64,000 bases of DNA from Lachnospiraceae bacterium (GTDB lineage Bacteria > Bacillota > Clostridia > Lachnospirales > Lachnospiraceae). A model generated the notes under the pieces. It made no database searches. It saw nothing but the letters and a program-made list of their open reading frames with translations, and had not been told where the DNA came from. This document shows, in pieces, positions 43,202 to 51,598 of the stretch. The first letter of the stretch is position 1, and each line of letters starts with the position of its first letter. The translations under genes and the position numbers were made by a program. The stretch is taken from positions 54,664 through 118,663 of the forward strand of contig JALELK010000115.1 in the NCBI GenBank assembly GCA_022768745.1, given 5' to 3'.

Positions 43202-44427
43202 AACGATTACAGGAGATAGAAGGATATGTCACGATAGGATTACAAGGAAATGAATTGAGTCGATTTTTACGTCTGTGTAGCAATCATAATATTTTTGTTT
43301 GGAACATAATCTTTGTTGAATGGAATATGATTCAGATTAATTTAAAAGCAAGAGAACTGTTTCGGACAAAGGAATATTTAGAAAAAACAAAAACCCATAT
43401 TTGTTATATTCAAAGAAGAGGGTTATTTTTTAAATTAAAAAGATATCGGGCGAAACGGGTATATCTAATCTGTGGAGTGGTTTCTCTTTTTATGCTTTTT
43501 CTTTTATCTAATTATATTTGGTCTATACAGGTGGTTGGAAATTCTTATATTAGTGATGAGACTGTTAGGGAATACTTAAAAAAACAGGGATGTGGCATCG
43601 GCAACTATAAAAATACAGTCGACACTGAGATGCTGGAGAAGCAGATGCTGCAGGATTTCCCGGAAATCATATGGAATTCGGTATCTATCCACGGAACCAC
43701 CGTTCATATTTCCGTAAAGGAACAAATTCAAAATGATGAGGTGCAGGATAAAAAACAGGAGCCCAAGGATTTGGTTGCGCCTATTGATGGTAAAGTAGCC
43801 TCCGTATATATTCGGAACGGAACAAAGGCGGTATCTTTAAATCAGAGCGTAAAAAAAGGTGATGTGTTGGTTTATGGTTGGGTTCCAATCTATAACGACA
43901 GTGGCACGGAAATTATAAAATATAATCCCGGTGTGGCAGATGCGGATGTGATGATACAGGGGAAAATAAAATGGAAACATGCAATGGATAATCAGTATAA
44001 CAGACGTATCTATTCAGGAAGAGCCAGGGAATATTACTATGTTAGCAGCAATTTCGGAAAATATGACTTTGTCCCATATATGTTTGGAAAGCTTAATGCC
44101 ACAAAACGAATCGAAACAAGCAAGATGGTTTTTATGGATACATTTCCGCTTCCTTTTTATATGAATCATATAGTGGAACAGGAGTATTATTTTTGCAAGG
44201 AAACCTATAGAAGAGATGCAATACAAAGAAGGCAATATCAATTCTGCGATGGGTATATAAAAAAATTGCAGGAAAAAGGTATTCAAATTATAGATAAAAA
44301 TGTTATGATAACTTATGGGAATAAACAGAGTATATTATATGGAGAAATTCTATGTCGTTGGCCGGCAACAAAATATAGTGTGTCTGTTGTTCCGGATATT
44401 GAAAATGTAGGAATAGAAAGTGAATGA
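43198..44427 (+). CDS. yqfD: Sporulation protein YqfD
   Basis: A 409-residue YqfD. The N-terminal cytoplasmic segment (about 1-85) is followed by a transmembrane helix near 88-108 (VYLICGVVSLFMLFLLSNY). A FtsQ/POTRA-like start to the outer domain (IWSIQVVGNSYISDETVREYL, DFPEIIWNSVSIHGTTVHISV) leads into a barrel-sandwich-like part with APIDGKVASVYIRNG. It is needed for late spore-engulfment steps in relatives. It is translationally coupled at both ends: ATGA with yqfC and ATGA with phoH. Confidence 0.93.
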   Translation: MKRLQEIEGYVTIGLQGNELSRFLRLCSNHNIFVWNIIFVEWNMIQINLKARELFRTKEYLEKTKTHICYIQRRGLFFKLKRYRAKRVYLICGVVSLFMLFLLSNYIWSIQVVGNSYISDETVREYLKKQGCGIGNYKNTVDTEMLEKQMLQDFPEIIWNSVSIHGTTVHISVKEQIQNDEVQDKKQEPKDLVAPIDGKVASVYIRNGTKAVSLNQSVKKGDVLVYGWVPIYNDSGTEIIKYNPGVADADVMIQGKIKWKHAMDNQYNRRIYSGRAREYYYVSSNFGKYDFVPYMFGKLNATKRIETSKMVFMDTFPLPFYMNHIVEQEYYFCKETYRRDAIQRRQYQFCDGYIKKLQEKGIQIIDKNVMITYGNKQSILYGEILCRWPATKYSVSVVPDIENVGIESE

Positions 44428-45440
44428 GTGAAGAAAAAATAATAAATATACCCATAGATCATTTGGAGAATATTTTTGGACACTTTGATTCAAATATACA
44501 GTTGATAGAGAGCACTCTTGGAGTTACCTTTCTCACCCGCGGTGATACCCTTAAGGTGATGGGAGATGAGGGTAACGTCAGGAGCGCTTGTGCTGTTGTA
44601 AATGAATTGTTTGAACTATCAAAAAAAGGTGTTGATATTACCGCCCAGGAGGTGCAGTATTTGTTAGACATGGAAGAAAAAGACTTAGAGGAGCACAGTG
44701 TCGCACAGCTTCAGGACGACTGCATCGCCCATACAACTATGGGAAAACCGATAAAACCAAAGACGCTGGGACAGAAAAAATATGTGGATGCTATCCGAAA
44801 TCAGATGATTACCTTTGGAATTGGACCGGCAGGTACCGGAAAGACGTATCTCGCTATGGCTACGGCAATTACAGCTTTTCAGAGAGAGGAAGTCAGCAGG
44901 ATTATTTTAACCAGACCGGCAATAGAGGCAGGAGAAAAGTTGGGATTTTTACCCGGAGATTTACAAAGCAAGGTGGATCCCTACTTGAGACCATTATATG
45001 ATGCCTTATATCAGATTATGGGAGGCGAGAGCTTTGCCAGAAATATGGAAAAAGGTTTGATTGAGGTTGCTCCTTTGGCCTATATGAGAGGAAGAACTCT
45101 GGATAATGCGTTTATTATTTTGGATGAAGCCCAAAACACGACACCTTCCCAGATGAAAATGTTTCTTACAAGAATTGGCTTTGGATCAAAGGCGGTGATT
45201 ACAGGGGATGCAACCCAGAAAGACTTGCCGGAAAATACCAAGTCCGGTTTGGATGTGGCTATGGAAGTCCTAAAAAGTGTACCTGAAATTGCTATTTGTG
45301 AGCTGACAGGAAAGGATGTCGTTCGACATCCATTGGTACAAAAGATTGTTCATGCATATGAAGTGTATGAAAAAAAGGAAACAAAAAAGAAAGACCCAAA
45401 AACGGAACGACGCAATGAAAAGAGAAACTACAGAAAATAA
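44424..45440 (+). CDS. phoH: PhoH-family ATPase (YbeZ-like)
   Basis: A 338-residue protein with a KH-like N-terminal part (about 1-110) and a PhoH ATPase domain. Walker A is GIGPAGTGKTYLA, followed by LTRPAIEAGEKLGFLPGD, Walker B FIILDEAQNTTPSQMKMFLTR in two pieces, and GDATQKDLP. Family members are linked to RNA handling and the YbeY RNase, whose gene is two positions downstream. The C-terminal 20 residues are very basic. It overlaps yqfD by 4 bases and the next gene by about 26. Confidence 0.95.
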   Translation: MSEEKIINIPIDHLENIFGHFDSNIQLIESTLGVTFLTRGDTLKVMGDEGNVRSACAVVNELFELSKKGVDITAQEVQYLLDMEEKDLEEHSVAQLQDDCIAHTTMGKPIKPKTLGQKKYVDAIRNQMITFGIGPAGTGKTYLAMATAITAFQREEVSRIILTRPAIEAGEKLGFLPGDLQSKVDPYLRPLYDALYQIMGGESFARNMEKGLIEVAPLAYMRGRTLDNAFIILDEAQNTTPSQMKMFLTRIGFGSKAVITGDATQKDLPENTKSGLDVAMEVLKSVPEIAICELTGKDVVRHPLVQKIVHAYEVYEKKETKKKDPKTERRNEKRNYRK

Positions 45441-46611
45441 CATTTCAACAAAACGTATAGCATATGTGATAGGCACCGTTGCATTATTTATACTTGGCAC
45501 TTCTATTATGGCCTTTCGGGCGGAATTGTTATTGGACGAGTTGTTTTGTCTGATTATGGTGAATCTGGTTTTCTTGGCTGTGTATTTTCTTGTTCTGATG
45601 AAAAAAAGAAGAAGTGGACAGCTGTTTTCTCGTTCTACCGGATATGGCAAATTCTTTTTATTGATGGTATTCGCGTGGATTTGTGAAGTGCTTTTTTGTT
45701 ATTTGCCGGAGTATTTTGCACCGATGATGCTTCTGGGGGTTTTGTTGACTACCTTATTGGATGAGTCCCTGTCACTTTCACTTGGAATATATTTTATTAT
45801 GACTCAGTGTATTACCTGTGGTCTGAGTACCAATGTGTTTTATTGCTACTGTATTTTATGCATTTTAGGGGTCCTTCTAAGCGGTTTTTTGAAGAGTAAT
45901 ACAAGAGTAGAAGCCTTATATGTTTATATCATATATTTTTTGATAAATGTAACGATTCCGGTTATTTTTTACTATATTGCTTATTTGGAGATACATCCGA
46001 AAACCTTTGTTTATGGGATTGCCAATGGACTGGTTAACTGTGTAGTTTTATTGATTTTTTATCATCCTTTGTATCATTGGACCAGGGATGAGGAAAAAGT
46101 AAGTTATGGATGGTTGATTGAAGATGAGTACTCTCTGGTAAAAGATATTCGCAATTTTTCTCTGGCCGAATACAATCACGCCAGAAGAGTTTCGAGACTT
46201 TCCGCCCTCTGTGCAAAGGAAATCAATGCTAATGCCCAGTGTGCTGCCTGTGCAGGATTTTATTACCGATTGGGAAAAATTGAGGGAGAACCCGAAATCG
46301 ACAATGCCTTAAAAGTTGCAAATAATCATTGCTTCCCGGCAGATGTTATGGATATACTAGAAGAATATGGTGGAATCATCCGTTTGCCACAAACACCGGA
46401 ATCTGCCATTGTTCATATGGTTGACGCTTTGGTGACTAAGGTAGAAATATTGGATAAAGATACCATGTCCAGCACCTGGAATCAGGATATGGTGATTTAT
46501 CAGACTTTGAATGAATTATCTCAGAAGGGATTGTATGATGAGTCAAAGATGAGTATGAATCAGTTCTTAAAAATAAGAGAGAAACTTGTACAGGAGGATG
46601 CGCTGTTATGA
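45415..46611 (+). CDS. PgpH/YqfF-position membrane protein with degenerate HD domain
   Basis: The start at 45415 (MKRETTEN) is the first ATG that leaves a sensible N-terminus; the frame runs further back inside phoH. At 398 residues it has about six transmembrane helices (roughly 15-225), but lacks the 7TMR-HDED extracellular domain of full-length PgpH (about 700 residues). The C-terminal domain aligns by eye with the HD phosphodiesterase: the first His (NHARRV, about 255) remains, but the YYHDIGK metal motif reads FYYRLGK (about 281-287), and the HHGT motif reads EYGG. It is thus probably not an active c-di-AMP phosphodiesterase. The position between phoH and ybeY equals that of yqfF in Bacillus. 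Confidence 0.82.
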   Translation: MKRETTENNISTKRIAYVIGTVALFILGTSIMAFRAELLLDELFCLIMVNLVFLAVYFLVLMKKRRSGQLFSRSTGYGKFFLLMVFAWICEVLFCYLPEYFAPMMLLGVLLTTLLDESLSLSLGIYFIMTQCITCGLSTNVFYCYCILCILGVLLSGFLKSNTRVEALYVYIIYFLINVTIPVIFYYIAYLEIHPKTFVYGIANGLVNCVVLLIFYHPLYHWTRDEEKVSYGWLIEDEYSLVKDIRNFSLAEYNHARRVSRLSALCAKEINANAQCAACAGFYYRLGKIEGEPEIDNALKVANNHCFPADVMDILEEYGGIIRLPQTPESAIVHMVDALVTKVEILDKDTMSSTWNQDMVIYQTLNELSQKGLYDESKMSMNQFLKIREKLVQEDALL

Positions 46612-47120
46612 CACTTTTGTTTGAGGAGGAAGTGAAAGTCCCCTTTTCCTTTGATTATAAAGAAGTCGCTCAAAAGGTGATTGACCAGACATTAGAGGAG
46701 GAAGACTTCCCCTTTGATGTGGAAGTTGGAATCACGTTGACAGATGATGAAAATATTCATTCTATGAACAAAGAATTTCGGGAGATTGACCGTTCAACCG
46801 ATGTGTTGTCTTTTCCATTGATGGGAATTGAACAGCCCTTTGACTATGAAAAATTGGAGGAGATGGGGGATGTCTTTCATCCGGAAAGCGGAGAAGCCAT
46901 GCTGGGAGATATCGTTATTTCTGTGGAGCATGTCTTGAAACAGGCAGAAGAATACGGACATTCCGTTTTGCGGGAATATGGCTTTTTGATTGCGCATAGT
47001 ATGTTGCATCTTTTGGGGTACGACCACATGGTACCGGAAGAGGCGGCAATTATGGAAAATAAACAGACAAAAATCTTAGATTTGCTAAACATTACAAGGG
47101 AGGAAGAAGAGAATGTCTAA
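46608..47120 (+). CDS. ybeY: Endoribonuclease YbeY (16S rRNA 3' maturation)
   Basis: A 170-residue YbeY with the zinc site HSMLHLLGYDH (three His: about 131, 135 and 141), LTDDENIHSMNKEFREIDRSTDVLSFP and LGDIVISVEHVLKQA. It matures the 16S rRNA 3' end and takes part in ribosome quality control. It overlaps the upstream gene by 4 bases (ATGA) and the next gene by 8. The usual Firmicutes order continues with dgkA, cdd and era, but a DUF3048 gene follows here instead. Confidence 0.96.
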   Translation: MTLLFEEEVKVPFSFDYKEVAQKVIDQTLEEEDFPFDVEVGITLTDDENIHSMNKEFREIDRSTDVLSFPLMGIEQPFDYEKLEEMGDVFHPESGEAMLGDIVISVEHVLKQAEEYGHSVLREYGFLIAHSMLHLLGYDHMVPEEAAIMENKQTKILDLLNITREEEENV

Positions 47121-48192
47121 GAAAAAAATTGGTATTATAGTAGGTGCAGTTGTACTGGCAATACTTGTGATTGTTGGAGTAGTGTTGGCAACTTCATCCA
47201 AAAAGAAGACTCCGGATAAAACAACTTCCGGTAAAACAGAGACCGTCGCCGGACATGAGGGAGAGGTAAAAAGTTACCTGACTGGTGAATGGGTGGATAA
47301 AAAAATCGGAAACAGCAGACCGATTGCGGTTATGACAGGAAATACAAAGGAGGCTTTACCACAGTATGGCCTCAATTCTGCAGGAGTTATTTATGAAGCA
47401 CCTGTAGAGGGTGGAATCACACGTTTAATGGCTATCTACGAGGATTACAAGGATTTAAAACAAATTGGAACCGTTCGTAGTTGTCGTCCATACTATGCAT
47501 ATTTTGCAAAAGAATTTGATGCAATTTATGTGCATGTGGGACAAAGTGTTCATGCAGAAGAACTGCTGAATTCCGGTTTCATTGATCATTTAAGCGGTTT
47601 GGATGGATCGGTTAGTGATACATTTTATCGTACCGATGAACATCCTGCTCCGCACAACTGTTTTACCAGTGCTGAGGGTATTGCCAGTGGAATTAAGACA
47701 AAGGGCTATAGCACCAGTTATAGCAGTTCTTACAAAGGACATTACCAGTTTGCTGAGGATGGTAAAGTCGAAAAATTAAAGGATGGCGAGGATTGCGTCT
47801 ATATCAAGCCTTATTATTTCTACAATAAACCAAGTTTTGTTTATGATTCCAAAACCAAAAAGTATAAGAGATATCATTTCGGAGAGGAACATATTGATGC
47901 TTTAGATAAAAAGCAGATAGAAGTTTCTAATATTATTTTCCAGAATGTGGATTACTCCATCTATGAGGGTACACAATATCTGAATATTCCGGTGGATGGT
48001 TCCGGTGATGGAAAATTCTTTACCAATGGCAAGATGATTGATGTTACTTGGAAAAAACAGGATGATGGCATTACTCATTACTATGACAAAGACGGAAAAG
48101 AGATTACCTTAAATCAGGGTAAAACATGGGTATGCATTATCCAGAATGAGTACGCAGATGAGAGCGTATTTTCAGATAAAATTGAACAGTAA
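47113..48192 (+). CDS. DUF3048 (YerB-like) secreted or membrane-anchored protein
   Basis: A 359-residue protein with an N-terminal helix (about 5-27) that acts as signal anchor; no lipobox Cys is present. The DUF3048 core contains NSRPIAVMTGNTKEALPQYGL, IYEAPVEGGITRLMAIYED, IGTVRSCRPYY and AHVGQSV-like YVHVGQSVHAEELL. A C-terminal subdomain ends with ITLNQGKTWVCII. The fold was solved for B. subtilis YerB, but its role is not established. It overlaps ybeY by 8 bases, so it is translated from the same message. Confidence 0.9.
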   Translation: MSKKKIGIIVGAVVLAILVIVGVVLATSSKKKTPDKTTSGKTETVAGHEGEVKSYLTGEWVDKKIGNSRPIAVMTGNTKEALPQYGLNSAGVIYEAPVEGGITRLMAIYEDYKDLKQIGTVRSCRPYYAYFAKEFDAIYVHVGQSVHAEELLNSGFIDHLSGLDGSVSDTFYRTDEHPAPHNCFTSAEGIASGIKTKGYSTSYSSSYKGHYQFAEDGKVEKLKDGEDCVYIKPYYFYNKPSFVYDSKTKKYKRYHFGEEHIDALDKKQIEVSNIIFQNVDYSIYEGTQYLNIPVDGSGDGKFFTNGKMIDVTWKKQDDGITHYYDKDGKEITLNQGKTWVCIIQNEYADESVFSDKIEQ

Positions 48193-48208
48193 TTAATGGT
48201 GATTTACG

Positions 48209-49870
48209 TTGGGAAAATCAAAAAATAGTGATACAAGTTTTTTACTACAGGGTTCCATTTTAGCGATAGCTTCTTTTATTAGCCGTATCGTTGGATTACT
48301 TTATCGAATGCCCTTAAAGGCGATTATCGGCAAAGTCGGAAATGATTACTATGGAACGGCCTTTAGTATTTACAACATAATATTGATTATCTCTTCTTAC
48401 AGTATTCCCTTGGCAGTTTCCAAACTGGTTTCTGCCAGAATGGGAAAGGGGCGCGTGAAAGATGCCTATCGTGTATTTAAGGGGGCGTTGGCCTTTGCAG
48501 TTGTAAGTGGAGGAGCCGGAGCACTTTTGCTTTATTTTGGAGCAGACTTTTTTACCGGGACTTTACTTAAGACGCCTTTAAGTGCTATTGCGCTTAAAAT
48601 CTTAGCACCAACCTTGTTTGTGGTGGCTATCTTAGGCGTGTTCAGAGGCTTCTTTCAGGGATTGAATACTATGATGCCCAGTGCATTTTCTCAGGTGGCA
48701 GAGCAGATTTTAAATGCTATTGTCAGTATTGTAGCGGCATATATGCTGTTTTCTTATGGTAAAAATGTAGGACAGATGTTGGGAGATCCGGATGATTATG
48801 CTGCGGCTTATGGTGCGGCGGGAGGAACCCTTGGTACTGCCTCCGGAGCACTTTTAGCTCTGCTCTTTATGCTGTTTATCTACTTTGCTTATCGCAAGCG
48901 TTTTTTGCGAAGGGTAAAAAGAGATCGTCACAGAAATGTGGAGAGTTACGGTGAGATTATTTATACACTTTTTTTGACCATATTGCCTATTTTGCTCAGT
49001 ACGACAGTATACAGCATCAGTACCATTATTGATCAGGGAGTATTTAAGAATATAGCCATTGTTCAGGGATATTCTGCTAAGCAAATCAGCGAGTGGTGGG
49101 GTGTTTATTCGGGACAGTTTATTGTTTTGACCAATGTGCCGATTTCCATTGCCTCTTCGCTGGCGGCATCCAGTGTTCCGAGTCTTTCCCAGGCATTTTA
49201 TGCCGGAGATTATGACAAGGTCAACAAGCAGATTTCTATGGCAACCAGATTTATTATGGTAATTGCAATACCATCGGCAGTGGGGATGACAATTCTCGGC
49301 AAACCATTAAATTTATTGCTGTTTCAAGATGGGGATTACTCCACAATGATGATTATGCTGTTGGGATCTCTTTCCGTTGTTTTATTTGGATTATCCACCT
49401 TGACAAATGGTCTGTTGCAGGGGATTGACAAAATGAAAACTCCGGTGATTAATGCGGTGATATCTCTGGTGATTCACGCGATTGTGCTATTTGCCCTGAT
49501 GGAGTTTTTTGATTTAAATATTTATGCAGTTGTTATTGCAAACAATGTTTACGGATTATGTGTCTGTATCCTCAATGATTTTGCGTTAAAGAGATACAGT
49601 GGTGCCAGAATTAATATAGGGAAGACGTATATTATTCCATTTTTGTCATCGTTGGTGATGGGAATCATCGTTTTCATATCCTATGAGGGAATTCATAAAG
49701 TCCTGGGTTCAAATACTATTGCTGTTTTGTTTAGTATATTGTTGGGTATGATTGTTTATTTCGTGGTTCTTCTACTGATGAAAGGATTGACAGAAGAGGA
49801 ACTGGTGCGATTCCCAAAGGGAAATCTTTTGGTGTGCATTGCAAAAAAATGCAGACTTTTGAATAATTAA
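48209..49870 (+). CDS. Polysaccharide/lipid II flippase family protein (SpoVB/YtgP type, MOP superfamily)
   Basis: A 553-residue protein with about 14 transmembrane helices. The opening SFLLQGSILAIASFISRIVGLLYRMPL is the signature of SpoVB/YtgP-like MOP-family exporters. Further marks are GFFQGLNTMMPSAFSQVAEQ near 150 and LPQGIDKMKTP-like LLQGIDKMKTPVINA. Relatives flip lipid-linked oligosaccharides, including cell-wall precursors and spore cortex lipid II. Distinguishing a vegetative from a spore role is not possible from sequence. The start is a TTG at 48209 with GGTGAT upstream, 17 bases after the DUF3048 gene. Confidence 0.9.
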   Translation: MGKSKNSDTSFLLQGSILAIASFISRIVGLLYRMPLKAIIGKVGNDYYGTAFSIYNIILIISSYSIPLAVSKLVSARMGKGRVKDAYRVFKGALAFAVVSGGAGALLLYFGADFFTGTLLKTPLSAIALKILAPTLFVVAILGVFRGFFQGLNTMMPSAFSQVAEQILNAIVSIVAAYMLFSYGKNVGQMLGDPDDYAAAYGAAGGTLGTASGALLALLFMLFIYFAYRKRFLRRVKRDRHRNVESYGEIIYTLFLTILPILLSTTVYSISTIIDQGVFKNIAIVQGYSAKQISEWWGVYSGQFIVLTNVPISIASSLAASSVPSLSQAFYAGDYDKVNKQISMATRFIMVIAIPSAVGMTILGKPLNLLLFQDGDYSTMMIMLLGSLSVVLFGLSTLTNGLLQGIDKMKTPVINAVISLVIHAIVLFALMEFFDLNIYAVVIANNVYGLCVCILNDFALKRYSGARINIGKTYIIPFLSSLVMGIIVFISYEGIHKVLGSNTIAVLFSILLGMIVYFVVLLLMKGLTEEELVRFPKGNLLVCIAKKCRLLNN

Positions 49871-49924
49871 GAAAATAATACAAATACTTTTAGTGAAAAT
49901 TCGAATCAATTGATGGGAGAGATT

Positions 49925-50269
49925 ATGAAATTAGCTAATCGTATTTGTATTTTTTTATATGGTTTTTTATGTATTATTACCCTAGGGGCGCTTTCAAGGG
50001 AAATCTATCTGGATAATAAATTGGAAGAAAACCGGGAATTACAATCAAAAAAAGCAGTGCAAAGTGATGTACAAAAAGAATATAAATATGTTGTCCTTGA
50101 AGAAGAAAATACATTGATTGTGTACTATGTCAAAGATCATACCAGATACATGACTACGGGAATCTCATTTTCGGAGTTGCCGGAAAAAATACAGTCAGAA
50201 GTTCAACAGGGATTAAATTTTTATGATGAAAAAAGTCTTTTCGGTTTTTTGGAAGACTACAGCAGTTGA
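49925..50269 (+). CDS. BofC C-terminal-domain-like membrane-anchored protein
   Basis: The ATG at 49925 follows GGGAGAG at the right distance; an ATG 15 bases upstream is not as well placed. The 114-residue product has an N-terminal helix (about 5-22) and then an outside domain. The end, ISFSELPEKIQSEVQ followed by GLNFYDEKSLFGFLEDYSS, resembles the BofC C-terminal domain, in which YVVLEEENTLIVYY provides the paired strand. BofC controls spore protease signalling in Bacillus; small BofC-like proteins in Clostridia have not been assigned a role. Confidence 0.7.
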   Translation: MKLANRICIFLYGFLCIITLGALSREIYLDNKLEENRELQSKKAVQSDVQKEYKYVVLEEENTLIVYYVKDHTRYMTTGISFSELPEKIQSEVQQGLNFYDEKSLFGFLEDYSS

Positions 50270-50310
50270 AAAATGATACGGCAACAAAGGGGGTAATGCA
50301 CACATCTTTG

Positions 50311-50339
50311 TTGTGATTTGCTTTTTTATATGCTACAAT
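50311..50339 (+). promoter_or_regulatory. Sigma-A promoter of the FAD protein-mutSL operon
   Basis: TTGTGA (50311-50316), 17 bases, TACAAT (50334-50339), 18 bases before the ATG at 50357. CAACAAAG (50282-50289) and CTTTGTTG (50306-50313) make an inverted repeat overlapping the -35; this may end the upstream transcript. Confidence 0.65.
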
Positions 50340-50356
50340 ATCTTGTGGTGAAAAAG

Positions 50357-51598
50357 ATGAAAAACAGTACAAAAAAAAATTATGACATTGCAGTTTTAGG
50401 TGGTGGAGCCTCCGGAATGATGGCAGCCATATGTGCCGCCAGAGTCGGTGCATCGGTTGTTCTGTTGGAGTGCAACGACTCTCTGGGAAGGAAGCTTTTG
50501 GCTACCGGAAACGGCAAATGTAATTTCACAAATAAATATATGAAGCCCGCCTGTTATTTCAGTCAGGCTCCGGATTTTGTAGAGACGGCGTTGGGTTTGT
50601 TTTCCGAAAAAGATACCGTTTCTTTTTTTCGTGAGTTAGGTGTTCTTTCTACGGAAAGAGAGGGATATTTTTATCCAAGAAGCCAACAGGCAAAAACCAT
50701 CCGGAATGCACTGGAGAGAGAACTGGACCGTTTAAATGTTGCTGTTTTATTGAGTGCCAGAGTAAGAGACGTAAAAAAGGATAAAGACGTTTTTGAAATT
50801 AAATATGGGGATGACGTTTTAGAAGCATCAAAAGTTATTATGGCTATGGGGGGAAAAGCTTCAGATATTAAGGGCAGCAACGGTGATGGTTATTACTATG
50901 CAACGAAGATGGGGCATACCTTGGTTCCTTTGGTGCCGGCATTGGTTCAGTTACATACAAATCATCCGGATATGGATCAAATCGCCGGAGTCAGATGCGA
51001 CAGTATTTTATCTTTGTACTGCAACAATCAGTTGCTTGATACACAGAGAGGAGAGTTGCAACTGACAAAACAGGGATTGTCAGGAATTGTCACATTTCAA
51101 CTTAGCCGAATGGCCGCCTATGGCCTCCAGGGAGGGAAAAACGTTGATATTAAAGTCGATTTTTTGCCGGAGATTAGTGAACAGCGTTTGGAACAGTGGA
51201 TAGAGGATTCTTCTGTAAGCGGTATGACGATTGGACAAACTCTTTTAGGGATGTTTCACGAGAAATTAGTGCCCCTGGTTTTGAAAACTGCAAAGATATA
51301 TGGCGATATGAGCCCAAAGAATTTGTCGAAAAAGCAGATGAGTCGCTTAATACAATCCATAAAAGCCCATGAGTTTCAGATTACAGATACCCATGGATTT
51401 AAAAATGCCCAGGTGACCGGGGGAGGAATTTCTACCAAGGAAATCAATCCGAAAACCATGGAATCCCTTATCATTCCCGGACTTTATATCACAGGAGAAA
51501 TTATGGATGTGGACGGCATTTGTGGTGGATATAATCTTCAGTGGGCGTGGACAAGCGGGGCATTGGCAGGAAAGGATGCTGCAAAGGATAGCATATGA
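50357..51598 (+). CDS. HI0933-family NAD(P)/FAD-dependent oxidoreductase (YhiN-like)
   Basis: A 413-residue flavoprotein. The start at 50357 puts the dinucleotide fold IAVLGGGASGMMAAI at residue 10, as in the family. NSLGRKLLATGNGKCNFTN-like SLGRKLLATGNGKCNFTN, then the mid-protein VIMAMGGKASDIKGSNGDGY, and the C-terminal ITGEIMDVDGICGGYNLQWAW are diagnostic of HI0933 proteins. The substrate is unknown; some members act on aromatic or tRNA-related substrates, but this is not general. Its stop overlaps the start of the next flavoprotein by 4 bases. Confidence 0.93.
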   Translation: MKNSTKKNYDIAVLGGGASGMMAAICAARVGASVVLLECNDSLGRKLLATGNGKCNFTNKYMKPACYFSQAPDFVETALGLFSEKDTVSFFRELGVLSTEREGYFYPRSQQAKTIRNALERELDRLNVAVLLSARVRDVKKDKDVFEIKYGDDVLEASKVIMAMGGKASDIKGSNGDGYYYATKMGHTLVPLVPALVQLHTNHPDMDQIAGVRCDSILSLYCNNQLLDTQRGELQLTKQGLSGIVTFQLSRMAAYGLQGGKNVDIKVDFLPEISEQRLEQWIEDSSVSGMTIGQTLLGMFHEKLVPLVLKTAKIYGDMSPKNLSKKQMSRLIQSIKAHEFQITDTHGFKNAQVTGGGISTKEINPKTMESLIIPGLYITGEIMDVDGICGGYNLQWAWTSGALAGKDAAKDSI

